DNA from: Hypholoma sublateritium FD-334 SS-4 | Taxonomy: Eukaryota > Basidiomycota > Agaricomycetes > Agaricales > Strophariaceae | Length of the DNA stretch: 25,892 bases | Direction of reading: 5' to 3' | Assembly: GCA_000827495.1 (NCBI GenBank) | Contig: KN817751.1 | Span: 1-25,892 of the forward strand | Shown: positions 1 through 9,849 of the stretch, piece after piece | How positions within the stretch are numbered: the first letter of the stretch is position 1 | Layout: every line of letters starts with the position of its first letter | Program-made: the position numbers and the translations under genes | The notes under the pieces: generated by a model | Database searches by the model: none | The model's input: the letters and a program-made list of their open reading frames with translations, nothing else | What the model was told of the DNA's origin: nothing

Positions 1-160
1 AACTGATTCTATTATCCGCCTTCTTTGAACTGCTGACGAGGGCACGTCTCAGTCCCTCGTTATCTGCCTTCAACACATGTTTAATGCTCCGAAAAGCAAA
101 AATCCACATGTAGTCTAAAAGCGACCCTATCAACGGCTAATCTCGGGCCTAAATACTCCC

Positions 161-3100
161 TTGCCACCGCTCGACCTCATAACAAACTCAGAACTGGAAC
201 TCCAAACTTTACAAACTACATTTTCTGGTTTGAAACGTCAAACAGATGTATTGGATATCAAAAAGGCAGAAACCAGAGAAGTCCTTTCGCTTTTAGAAGC
301 TCGACTGAACGAATGTCGAGCTCTTTACCCAACTGTCAAAACCCCGCTACAAGTCAATGCAGGTAAGCTATCTCATTTAGCAATATTTACGGGTACTATA
401 TTTTGCATTATAGATCATTACTATCGAACTCCGGTCGACGCATTTTCACCTATCGCTCAAGTAACAATGTTTCTAGCCGTCGCTTGCAGTGCTATGATGG
501 GTATCAGCCGGAGATTTGGGGATTTTCTGATGAAGATGCTCACACTTAATCTTCGCGTCGCATTCAACCAAACGAAAACAGGCGACAAATTGACTTTTCA
601 GCAGGAAGAGATTCTTGCAGCTCTGCCTAGGACAATGGCCACCGCTATGGAACAATTTGACTTGGACGTGAAGACCACCGTATATGCTGTCTGTGATATG
701 TGTCACTGCACTTACGCTCCCGTATTCAAGCACGGATCAACCACCCCAATCTATCCACAGGAGTGTACAAATGTCCCTTTCCCCCAGGCCGATGTGTGCA
801 GGACTCCGCTACTGAAAAATGGCAGGAACATTGACGGAGCTGTCGTCCAGGCTCCACAGAAAACCTTCGTCTACCATCACTTCCATGATTACCTGGCCGG
901 GCTGCTTTCCAGGAAAGATATTGAGATAATCATGGATAGTTCATGCGACTTCTTGACGTCATCTGTCAAAAACAAGCAGCCGACCCCTACATACATATCA
1001 GACGTCTTCGAAGGTGACTTCCTTCGCACATTTGAAGGACCTGATCCCGGGAAACTCTTTGTGGATCGACCCGATGGAGAAGGTCGCTATGTTTTTGCGC
1101 TCTCTTTTGACTTTTTCCGGACCGAAGGCATGAAAATCGGGGGGGCGTCGACATCTTCCGGCTTAATCAGCGCTGCTTGCCTAAATCTACCCCTTAGCAT
1201 GCGCTATAATCCGGAGAATATGTACATTGCCGGAATCGTGCCAGGCCCACATGAACCATGCGACGATGAACTGAACCATTATGTTCGTCCGATCATTGAC
1301 GACCTTTTGGTTTCTTGGGAGCGAGGCGTTCATTATTCGCGTACTGCTTGCCATCCAACAGGACGAGACACCCGATCCGCGGTTGCTTTGTGTGTATGCG
1401 ACCTTCCTGGTGGGCGTAAGCTCACTCAAATTGCGTCTGGTTCTTCCAATCACTACTGCTCTGTATGTCATTGCTGGGGCACCAGCACCATTGGAAGGTC
1501 CGATTTTGATCATCCCGATTGGAAAAGTAAGGACGCGTCGGATCAACGTAAAAAGGCTGAGGCGTATCGCGACGCCAAGTCAGTGAAGGAACGAGAGGCA
1601 CTATTCCTCAAGAACGGTATAAGGTGGTCCGAACTATGGCGCCTTCCATACTGGGACCCGGCTCGCATGCTTGTCGTCGATTCAATGCACTGTCTGCTTG
1701 AGGGCACAGCACATTTCCATTTTCGTCACGTGTTGGGGCTTACAGAGACAGCGATCAACCTCAGCGCAAAGGAGAAATTAAAACTCCCGGCCTTCGAGTA
1801 TGATTTCCCTACACCAACTGAAGAAGATGTTGCACGTCTCAAAATGCGGGATTCAGACCTAAAGTGTATTCCACAGATTCACCAGCTGCTTGTGGCGGCT
1901 ATAAGATCCGATACAGAAGAGACTGTGCGGGAGGACTTAGCCACATTGGCAGGTCGGCTTACCGCCAAAAATTTGCCTGCCCTTGTCTATGTTTCTCAGA
2001 GTGTGGATGCCGAGCCTGATATTGGAGATAGATCGGCCGGCGATGCTGTGTTTAAGTGTCATTACAGCCAGGGACTGGTTAATTGGGTGAGCGTGTTGCT
2101 TTATGCCAGTTCCCAGATTTGAAGCTGACAGGTCCAACCCAAGCGCACACAGTTCAAATATACCACACCCGAAGAGCATGTTACCTCTTATCGTACAAAA
2201 AAGGTCCTCCAGAGGGTTAGGGATGTAATTCGAGACACCGATACCCCGTCTTGGTTGCCGTCTGTGCCGTACAACTTTGGTAGCACATCCGCCGGCCACC
2301 TCAAGGCCGACGAATGGCGTACTTTGACTACCGTTTACTTTCCTATCAGCCTCGTCAGCATATGGGGCGAAGGGTCAATTCACGAAACACCTCACCTTGC
2401 ATCTTCTCTTCGTGAAGTCCTTGATCACACCATGGCATTGGTGTCTGCTGTATCGATTGCCTGCCTGCGTGTTATGACCCCAAATCGAGCACTGGCCTTT
2501 CAGAATTACATCCAGCAGTGGCTCCGGGATATAGAACGAATTCATGGATACGGCGTGGTAGGGAAACGGGTTAATTGCCACATGGCTATTCACTTGAGCC
2601 ATTTCATTCGTCTTTTTGGTCCTGTTCGCTCGTGGTGGACATTTCCGTTTGAGCGCTTGATTGGACAGATTCAGCGAATTCCTCACAACCATCTTTTCGG
2701 CGGTGAGTTCTTGAACTTCTGAGAATGGTACAAATCACAATACTAAATCAAACTGGCGGTGCGTTAGGCCAACTGGAATCTACAATGTTCACAGCGTTTA
2801 CTCGCGCTACTAGTCTTAGGCGATGGATTGCAAGGCCCGATTGTCCCCCTTTTCTTCGGGAATGTCAGCTTCTTTTTACCAAAACATTTGGAGGGGGGAG
2901 GGCCAACACGGATTCTCACGACGATGAAATTCCACAGTCAGCCTTTTCACCCACACCACCGGAATTGAAAGCTATTATCTCAGAGCCTTCAGTCGCACTC
3001 CGTGCACGACATCAACACGATAATGTCGGTTTCGCCAGGGCTGCTACTCACATGGGGAACAGCCTAATTCTATATTATCCCTCAGGCAACTTTGAAACTG

Positions 3101-3415
3101 ATCCAATTCCTGGATCTATCCAGTACATCATAGTAAAGAAGAACATGGAAGTTGTGTATGCAGTTCATACTCAAATACCAGCGCCTGCTGGCACGGTTGA
3201 CCCTTTTCGATTCTATCCGCACTTCCCGGCCAAGATATATTCGCCAGGTCTTTCGTCGGACCTGTCTCTTGTTCAGCCGACTTGGGTTCTATCTCATTAT
3301 GCGCGCTGGAAATTAGATGAAGACAGGGCTGTCGTCCTAACCCTTTCTCGGGTAAGCAATGTTAACGCAAAACTCTGGCAGGCTAACTAAACAAGCTACC
3401 AATTTGTAGGATTAA
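161..3415 (+). CDS. Plavaka-type Tnp2 transposase (CACTA/EnSpm superfamily), five exons
   Basis: Cut-and-paste transposase expected to bind element ends and catalyse DNA transposition. Predicted exons are 161-362, 414-2086, 2132-2702, 2768-3351 and 3410-3415; the last contributes only GAT and the stop TAA. The introns are 45-65 bp with GT..AG ends, and the frame stays open for about 1010 residues. Family hallmarks seen: a Cys-rich knuckle (CDMCHCTY, near 692), FALSFDFF whose Asp at 1109 fits the first catalytic acid, a second Cys pair (HYCSVCHC, near 1465), and VDSMHCLLEG whose Asp at 1679 fits the second. Further along are ADEWRT, GPVRSWW, FPFERLIG and ARPDCPP, all typical of fungal Plavaka/Tnp2 proteins. 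The protein ends in LSRD, as family members often do. The first codon of the open frame is TTG at 161 and the frame is open from 119, so the true start or an upstream exon is unresolved and may lie left of the window. No terminal inverted repeats were identified. The family call is sure; current activity is inference. Confidence 0.9.
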
Positions 3416-3725
3416 GAAGTTGCATACGACATAGAGCGGGGGACATTATAGATATCAATTCATGCAAAGATCCTTTACAGATAGCAGTATATTTTGTATT
3501 CAAAATATACACAATCTAATCAACCTTGCACAGTCACAGAGATTCACGGCACACGTCATATCGATCATGGGTAGGACATCACGGTTTCATAGCCCGAGCT
3601 CGCTTCCCAATTCTTCGATCTTCCCTTATTCACGTATCCGCGTCTTTCGGACCTTTGATATTGAGAGATTAGAATAATCCACTGGCAAAAGGCGGGGCGG
3701 AAGCGTGCGCACGGTATTAGGCTGA
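3416..3725. other. Downstream flank of the transposase gene
   Basis: No convincing gene. It holds the 3' flank of the transposase, including an A/T-rich hairpin at 3487-3510, and near 3683-3719 a GC-rich segment that recurs inside the next gene. One end of the transposon may lie here, but the matching terminal repeat would be left of the window. Confidence 0.5.
3487..3510. repeat. Perfect 10-bp stem hairpin after the transposase gene
   Basis: GTATATTTTG at 3487-3496 is followed by a TATT loop and its exact reverse complement CAAAATATAC at 3501-3510. It lies about 70 bp after the transposase stop codon. It could be a 3' end-forming or subterminal transposon structure, or chance in an A/T-rich stretch. 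Confidence 0.6.
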
Positions 3726-4036
3726 ATGAACGCGACCGAAGAGAATGCCAACAGCCTCCTTGATCCGTCTGTCTCCGACGACGCCCTCGAATTTCTGAGG
3801 CAGGTTCCAAAGACTCTAATGAGTGCGACTACCCTACGCGCGCCTTACAGATTGATGACGACGGTACAAGCGATAGGAGAGTCGCAGCGTACAGGCTATC
3901 GTGAGCGAAAGATGTTTTGGAAAAGTTTCGAATCGGCGCGATGCAGATCGTGTCCTAGAAGAGCAGTTGAGTGACCCGCCGAACGAGCGCATCACCATTG
4001 GGAAAAGGCGGGGGCGGAGGCGTGCGCGCGGTATAA
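3683..4036 (+). repeat. Dispersed direct repeat of about 37 bp (3683-3719 and 4000-4036)
   Basis: Both copies read roughly tgg(c/g)aaaaggcgggg followed by cgga(a/g)gcgtgcgc and cggtat, with only a few mismatches. The first copy lies just upstream of the candidate start at 3726. The second lies inside the basic stretch (GKRRGRRRARGI) of the same gene. A local duplication of exon sequence is the simplest reading. Confidence 0.6.
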
Positions 4037-4508
4037 CTTGGACCTGTGACGTCTGGTCCCAGCGGAGAGGTCGAGGCGGCGAGCATTGCGATTATTGCGC
4101 TAGGAGGGTGATCACTAGCAATCACTCAGGGATGTCACGTTCGTTACGGCGTCACATCGCGAAGAGGGGCGGCGCAACAGAGTAAGTATTGCGCAACTCC
4201 TTCCGTCCGCGCGGGCAGGATGGCCCAGGTCAGGACGATAGAGCAAGCTCCATGTCGCTTCCTGCCCCGACGCCTCCCTGGCGCATGCACATGTCGCACG
4301 ACGACCCTGGATGCGCAATAGAGACCTCGCCCATCGACTCCGCACAGACGCGCCTCATCGGCCTTACTCTGAAGTATTCAAGGTCAGCCTTCAATATTGG
4401 AGTGCCTGTCAATCTAACGCACCGTTGAGGAGTTCGGGCATCCCTGATATCTCACTGAAGTGGTCGGAAAAGCTGCTGGACGCCATAGTACGGGCGGATG
4501 GGAGTTGA
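3726..4508 (+). pseudogene. Small basic finger-like protein gene, interrupted by one in-frame stop
   Basis: Predicted pieces are 3726-3803, 3877-4382 and 4430-4508, ending at TGA 4506-4508. The last intron (4383-4429) has a CTAACG branch point and keeps frame. The middle part has an Arg-rich run (KRRGRRRARG) followed by CDYC and, about 15 residues later, SRSLRRHIAKR. This resembles a C2H2 or BED-type zinc-finger remnant, but the His spacing is not canonical. A TAA at 4183-4185 interrupts a frame that otherwise runs straight on to the C-terminal exon. A GTAAGT donor at 4182 with an AG at 4218 would remove the stop as a 37-bp intron, but it shifts the frame. Either the gene is broken by a CAA-to-TAA type change or the splice model is wrong. 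No specific family is recognised. Confidence 0.45.
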
Positions 4509-4984
4509 TGGATGCCTGCAAAGATGTTGTTTTAATAAATAAGAAATACATACTACATACCATTGAGAGTGAGTACAGCGAGACAGAATTTGAGCGGCGG
4601 GAGCCTCATCCTCCTAACTGTGGTAGAACGCGGTATTTCTTCGGTAGCTATCAGTTTTCCATCTGGCTGGGGTATTTCTTTCTTCACCGTGTCGATGGCT
4701 TCTTTTCCCGACTCAGTTTCGTCTTGTTTCGTCTCGTTCCTGTTCGCTTTAATGTGTACTCTGCGGGATCGTCAGCGCAGGCATCGCAATACCGGGGAAA
4801 GAGACACGATATCGTGTCCCGTGCTTGCGTACCGCAGCAGGTAAATCTCCCTTACTTCCGTCATTGCTGACGGTGGAGTAGCGTTCAAATCATACAGGCG
4901 CGGACGCAGCCGAGTCGAGACTCGAAGGTGCGAGATACCAGTACACCTGTAATACAAGCTGTCAGAAGCTGACGATACGTGGTA
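4509..4984. other. Region without a supportable gene
   Basis: Only short unsupported open frames on both strands. The one notable element is a perfect 16-bp palindrome at 4803-4818. Confidence 0.5.
4803..4818. repeat. Perfect 16-bp palindrome
   Basis: GACACGATATCGTGTC is its own reverse complement. It could be a dimeric protein-binding site, but no gene arrangement around it supports a role. Confidence 0.6.
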
Positions 4985-5335
4985 GTCGCCCATACTTGCG
5001 GACTGGTGCATCTCCCTTCGGAGCTCTTCATTCTACTCCAATAATGGACCCCAGAGCGTCGGCGGACAGTACTGCCCCGAGATTGAGTAACGGTTGCTGA
5101 GGGTGTAAGGTCGACTTCGACAGTCCAGAGAACACCGGACTGACCTTTAACTCCGGAATTTCTTATTTAAATCCTCGCGTCACTTCGCCAATAAATGAGA
5201 CCCAAGCTGGAGAGTAGAAGTCGCATGTGCGCTGTCGACCAGAAGCATGGCGGCACGGTGTCGGGCAAGTATCGGGACGAACTTGGGACGAGATTGAACT
5301 TTGTGATCAAGAAATTCATTACATAAGCATGTGAG
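4985..5335 (-). repeat. Copy 2 of a diverged duplicated segment
   Basis: This segment matches 6771-7085 in the same orientation over most of its length. Shared blocks include gagcgtcggcgga, tttaactccggaatttctt (tttaaccccggaatttctt in the other copy) and ggcggcacggtgtcg. By eye identity is roughly 70-80 percent with small indels. Read on the minus strand, it corresponds to the 5' part of the decayed gene at 5651-7110. The rest of that gene is not visible next to this copy, so it is a truncated duplicate. Confidence 0.75.
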
Positions 5336-5650
5336 CTTCCTTCACCGTTCACATCTTGGACTAAGTAGTCACTCTTGGCCCATACTCATCCTTAGCTGCC
5401 AAGTTGATGAATCCTGGGTACCGAATCTTATTGAATGTGTCACGGAAGATACTCACAATTTAATATACACGATTACCTCGCTCTGACCAAAGGGTCTGCA
5501 AACAATTAGGGATATCATCGCCCGCTGACCGGGCTATGATATTATACAACTTCACTTGAACAACTTACCCCAAGCAGGCCAGACCGAGCGAAAGGTTTCC
5601 GACCGATCTACACTGAAGTTCGCCGCACGTGCAACGACGCGTCAATTTAT
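5336..5650. other. Spacer between the repeat copy and the 3' end of the decayed gene
   Basis: No gene supported. It lies directly downstream of the minus-strand stop codon at 5651-5653 and may include that gene's 3' flank. Confidence 0.4.
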
Positions 5651-7110
5651 TTATTCATTTGTCATTATGTCGTATATTCTCTGATAAATTCCGGTGTTGT
5701 AGAAAAAGTTCTCGGTACGCACGTTGTCAGCGATGTCAATGCGGCCTTGCTGCAGCTCTTCGTTGGTGCGCGCTGTCTCGAAGTTGTACTGGATCTCACC
5801 TACGCTGAGCTGGATGTTCGGTACGGCGGTGATGATGCGGTCGAGATGTGCGTGGGCTTCGTCTCAAGTATGAATACATATTCCGGACATACTAGTTCAC
5901 ACATAGATCAGCAGCTTGTTCACAGTTCTATCAAGTATGTATTACCTCTACCTCTTCCTTGAGTACGTTCTAAGAAACATTAGCGAGCCTGCCGAAGAAA
6001 TTGTTCGCCGCTTCATGTGCGTATCGCAGATACCATATTCCTCGTGCTTGAAGGTAGTCGTCGAGAGGTAGAATGTGCAGGGGATTTGGGCCGCGATCGC
6101 TGCGGGATCCGGAAAAGGCCCCAGCGGGAATATGATTGAACGGGGTGACCGTGGAGCTGGTCTCTGTGGGTAACATAACGGACCAGTGCGAGGGGTACTT
6201 ATGAAATTGTCAGTGTTACACATAATTGGAACAATAACTAACAAAGCATACACGATGATAAATGCATGGCTTGCCCTAGAAGAGACCTGTATCCCTACGG
6301 CGTGAAGCCAATAGTTTCGTGAGCAATAAACACGGCCAAAGCCACAGCTCCAGGTTTGCTATATGAGAGTACACGTCAGACTTCACTGAAGGCCTGGAAG
6401 AGTGAGATGACGGTACCTTCCCTAGATTCCATATACTCTAATGCATTCTCCGACTGCGCTGCCAAGTTGATGAAGGCAAGGAGTATCAGACAGTCTGTGA
6501 GCGTCGGACTTCTCGCGCAGGCGCACGATCTCTACGATGTGGTTAATGCCGCCTTTCTCGGTGATGCCGATGACGGCGACGACCTGGTCGACAGAATCTC
6601 CTCGTAGAGGTACTGCTGGAGCACGTGGTCGATCTCGTATACTTCCATGCGCGCCTGTATTTCGACTGGGATATTGCGACATTGAAGACGTCTTCGTTGG
6701 GATTTCGTCAGTCTCTAAGAGGTATTTCAGGATGAATCAATTTGGTACCTACAGCTTTCGGCCACGAGTATTCGCGTGCGGACTGGTTGATCTTCCTGCG
6801 GAACTTTTCATTCCACTCCAGATAAAGGATCCCGGAGCGTCGGCGGAAAGTACGAAATCGAGTGACGTTTGCTGAAGGTGTGAGTAGACAGTTAGTCGAC
6901 TTCTACTGTCCAGAGAAAACCAGGCTCACCTTTAACCCCGGAATTTCTTATTTCACTCCCCTCACCACTTCGCTGAAGAAAGACAACCAAGCTTAAAAGC
7001 AGAAGCCGCACACGCACATAGTATCGGCCAGAAGATCGGCGGCACGGTGTCGCGACTCGCCAGCCAAGGTGTCGCCCAAGAAAAAAGCGAAATTCATTAC
7101 ATAACCTCAA
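5651..7110 (-). pseudogene. Decayed multi-exon minus-strand gene of unknown family
   Basis: Coding character is clear in pieces but the frame is repeatedly broken. The 3' exon (about 5862 down to 5651) is open and ends in TAA; it contains DRIITAVPNIQLSVGEIQYN and TARTNEELQQGRI. Upstream, a frame reads ARGIWYLRYAHEAANNFFGR (about 6045-5985). Further upstream another reads AAQSENALEYMESREG and, in the same frame, VALAVFIAHETIGFTP. That frame carries TGA at 6376-6378 and TAG at 6295-6297. Other parts (EVYEIDHVLQQYLYEEI, VVAVIGITEKGGI) need frameshifts to join. Likely introns include 5936 to about 5863, opening with gtaatac. I do not recognise the family. The 5' part is duplicated at 4985-5335, so this belongs to a small repeat family. 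A functional gene is unlikely as assembled. Confidence 0.5.
6771..7085 (-). repeat. Copy 1 of the diverged duplicated segment
   Basis: Partner of 4985-5335 in direct orientation, about 1.8 kb apart. It overlaps the 5' portion of the decayed minus-strand gene. The low identity suggests an old duplication. Confidence 0.75.
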
Positions 7111-7745
7111 ATACAGGGCCGGCTGCTCGGCGCGAGCGCACCCTAGATTAATTCATTGCCCATATCTTTTACAATGAGTTACTTACCCCTTCTCGGACCT
7201 TCCTCGGACACCTCAGAAGTAATCAAATGTTTCCATTCTGCAACACTCACATCTCATATGTTGCCAATGCGTGAAACTAATGTAGCCACGCAGGTGATTG
7301 CAGGTGCTCGAAGTGCATAGTAGACGGCGGCGCCCCAGTAAGCAGCGCGAGCAGGTTGTGAGGGTTCGAAAGCGCGCGATCCGTGCAGGGTCAAATATGA
7401 CTTACTAATCAGCTATCTCTTTGGATTCACACGCGGGCCACAAATCCGTCTACTGCCCGCTGCTGCTGCCGCCGCCGCCTATTAATCTCGCGCTGGGCCC
7501 AGTGCGGCGCTCTGCGGCTCTGCAGCGCGTCGTGGGCTCGGGAGATGCCACACGTAACTGACAAGCCGCCGACGGTCCGCACAGTATGTGTATTCACCTT
7601 TGTTTCTTTCGATATTCTTATCCTTTCAAAGCTCATTGTCACGGTGCGGTCTCTTGGCGGCATATGACTTGGACTATAAAGGCGATCATCGAGTCCTTCA
7701 AAACTACTTTATATCCCCTCATACCTGATACGCCACCCAAACAGT
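7111..7745. other. Intergenic region upstream of the 130-residue protein gene
   Basis: It holds only short shadow frames and a GC-rich patch near 7430-7530. Its right end contains the promoter elements of the gene starting at 7746. Confidence 0.5.
7675..7680 (+). promoter_or_regulatory. TATA box upstream of the 7746 gene
   Basis: TATAAA about 70 bp before the ATG at 7746. It fits a fungal core promoter and supports the predicted start. Confidence 0.55.
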
Positions 7746-8390
7746 ATGGACGCCATCACTGACCAGGTGAGCTGCATCGATTGCCATTGTTTCCTAAGTT
7801 TCTGATCGATTTATTCCAGACCTTCGAACAGTTCAAGAAACAAATTGCGAGTATACAATGTCGCGTATTTTATGGCTAGTCAACTGATACTTCCATTAGT
7901 TACTCTACTTCGAGCAGCAGATGATCGTCATGGTGAGAAGCGACGTCTTTTTATTCTCTTTATATCGATGTTAAAATTTGTTCTACAGATATCTCACTAC
8001 GAAGAGAAAGAACCAGAAGCCGCTAGCCTCCATAAAAAAGTCAGTCGGCATCATTCACCTCTTGACTCAGCGAACTAACATCGCGATCCAGAGGATGGAG
8101 GCAGCTGGGGAAGAACTTCGGAAGATCACTCAAAATAATACTGAAGCTATACTTGTTCTCGAAGAGCAGCAAGCTGTACGTTTTATGCGGTAAGCGGATG
8201 TATGTGAAAGCTAATACCTACCTTATATCAGCTCAACGCCGCCTGCAAGGACAAGCACCAGCACATCATGAAGCATCTCCGTCGCTCGTATGACAGGAAA
8301 GTTAAGGAGCTTGGTATCAAACTGACCGAGTCACATCTGTTCAACAAACGTATGCAGAATGTGATCAACACACTCCAGATGCAATTGTAG
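7746..8390 (+). CDS. Six-exon gene for a 130-residue helical, charged protein; all introns in phase 0
   Basis: Predicted exons are 7746-7766, 7820-7864, 7900-7932, 7989-8039, 8092-8175 and 8232-8390 (TAG 8388-8390). Each exon is a whole number of codons (7, 15, 11, 17, 28 and 52 plus stop). The introns are 35-56 bp with GT..AG ends; those at 8040-8091 and 8176-8231 have CTAAC/CTAAT branch points. The protein starts MDAITDQTFEQFKKQ. It continues through MEAAGEELRKITQNNTEAIL to KHQHIMKHLRRSYDRKVKEL and MQNVINTLQMQL. It is rich in Glu, Lys, Gln and Leu, with no signal peptide or membrane segment, and is probably alpha-helical or coiled-coil. The weakest junction is the 35-bp intron 7865-7899. 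A TATA box precedes the gene. No family recognised; apparently intact. Confidence 0.7.
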
Positions 8391-8657
8391 ATTGTACATA
8401 TATGCACTGACTACATCACTCGTCCTATAATATAATATACAATGTTTTTTGAGCTCGACGGGAAAGCTCTGTTCATTCTGAATTTCTTATTTACTGAGAA
8501 TAAATCATAACGCTTGTTGTGGTTGGATTCTAGCTAATGTTTACTGCAGCGAGCCTCAAGCGAACCTGGGCTGATTTTATTATCCACCAGCTGTGACTGT
8601 GAAGGTCGCAGCCAAAACACCATTTCCTGAGACAGAGCTCCAAGGGCTGTTGTCGCT
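8391..8657. other. Convergent intergenic spacer
   Basis: Lies between the + strand stop at 8390 and the minus-strand stop at 8658-8660. It contains A/T-rich signals (ataatataatatac near 8428, aataaatca near 8500) that could serve 3' end formation. Confidence 0.45.
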
Positions 8658-9220
8658 TTAGCCGTCGAAGCTGAAGTTGATACTACACAATCCAGATGTT
8701 AGCGTGCCGTATTTGTATCAGAAAATTAACAGGGACCTACCTGTTGAAAAGCATTAAGACAATGACGACGCCTTCCATGAGTCTGTAAACAACAAAAAAG
8801 ATTGAATTTCTCTGAAAGACATTAGGCTGAGGCTGCGTGCCGGTCCCAGCGATACTCGTCGCCACCTGTATGTCATCATCCACCCTTCGAGGGACACGAC
8901 CTTCAGGGGAATGAGGGACGACCAGGGCGGATCAAAGCTGAACATGGTTGATGGCGAGGTGCGGACCCAGACGCGATGAACTGGAAGCCCAAGCGCTTTT
9001 TGACGGAAGGCACTGCGGACAGCGCGATGCACCCAAGGTTTCTGGCCTGTGTGGAGAGGCTGATCCAATTGGTGGAGCGCCAGTATTTGCTACGCCTCGC
9101 AGTTCCGTAAAATAAGCCATGCGATCATCCGTGGATAAGAACTGTACCCTTTTCTTTTCGGGCTGCGAGATGTCGATCACGATGGAGGATACAAAATTCA
9201 AATCAGCGAGTCAATCATAA
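8658..9220 (-). pseudogene. Minus-strand gene fragment with C-terminal hydrophobic segment; one in-frame stop
   Basis: One reading frame runs from about 9220 to 8743 and then across a canonical intron (about 8741 to 8684; starts gtaggt, contains CTAAC, ends gtgtag) into a short last exon ending in TAA at 8658-8660. Readable parts include VSSIVIDISQPEKKRVQF, DDRMAYFTELRGVANTG and, near the end, NVFQRNSIFFVVYRLMEGVV followed by LMLFN. The last part looks like a C-terminal membrane segment. TGA at 8932-8934 interrupts the frame between NHVQL and SALVV. It is one C-to-T change from CGA. An upstream TATA-like stretch (catataaaaaatt on the minus strand, near 9270) could be its promoter. The protein is unrecognised. 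Either a recent pseudogene or a gene with a sequence error. Confidence 0.45.
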
Positions 9221-9304
9221 GACTGAGAAGAGATGGAACCAGTGAGTCAAGAGGCTGATGCGCAATTTTTTATATGCACAAACCTTGATCGTTTGCAAGC
9301 CAAA

Positions 9305-9765
9305 TTACTGGCTACGCGATCGGCCCGAATGAAGTGTGCCTTCACAGAATTGAGAACAATATGTTGCATGATGGTTTAGATACATGGAAATTTTCGACTG
9401 AACGTCATCGGTGTGGACGTGCAGACGGGTGCTGACGACGCGGAACTCTGTTTGCTGAGACGTCCATGTAATGGCAATGACACGCATGATACACTGTCGT
9501 TCGTCATCTCCACGGCGCGGCGAGGTGCTGCTGAACTCCACGAAGTATCGGTGTCCTGGTTTGTGCGTTCGGGGTACACTGTGAGTATGGGAAGTCTTCG
9601 TGAGTGCGTTGCTTAAACTTGCTTCCAAAGAGCTGGAACGATGAGGACATACAAATAGGTCAATACCTCTTTGATGGAACAGCCTGTGAAGATGAATGTA
9701 GGCCAATGCTGTAGCAAATTGAGACACAGTGGCGACATAGCGTACTCAACTCACCTTAGCGTACA
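9305..9765 (-). pseudogene. Minus-strand coding relic, unknown family
   Basis: The frame covering about 9570-9400 on the minus strand has strong coding character (RYFVEFSSTSPRR, IMRVIAITWTSQQTEFRVVS, RLHVHTDD). Upstream there are GT..AG intron signals (for example gtgagttgag near 9757 and cttcacag near 9690), so this is part of a spliced gene. The exons do not assemble into one uninterrupted product by hand. It may belong to the same decayed transcription unit as the relics at 9850-10943. No confident family assignment. Confidence 0.35.
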
Positions 9766-9849
9766 CCTCCGTATCTGTATTAAACCCGCTTATTTGTCGC
9801 TTTTGTCATTTTCCTGTGGCCCGCAGACCTATGCTCGTTCCTGGTCGAT

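Noticed and set aside
1187..1586. Open frames on both strands inside the transposase
   Set aside because: Shadow frames of a well-supported transposase exon.
4985..7110. Treating the two repeat copies as terminal repeats of an LTR-type element
   Set aside because: Both copies contain coding-derived sequence with poor identity, and no reverse transcriptase, primer-binding site or target duplication is visible.
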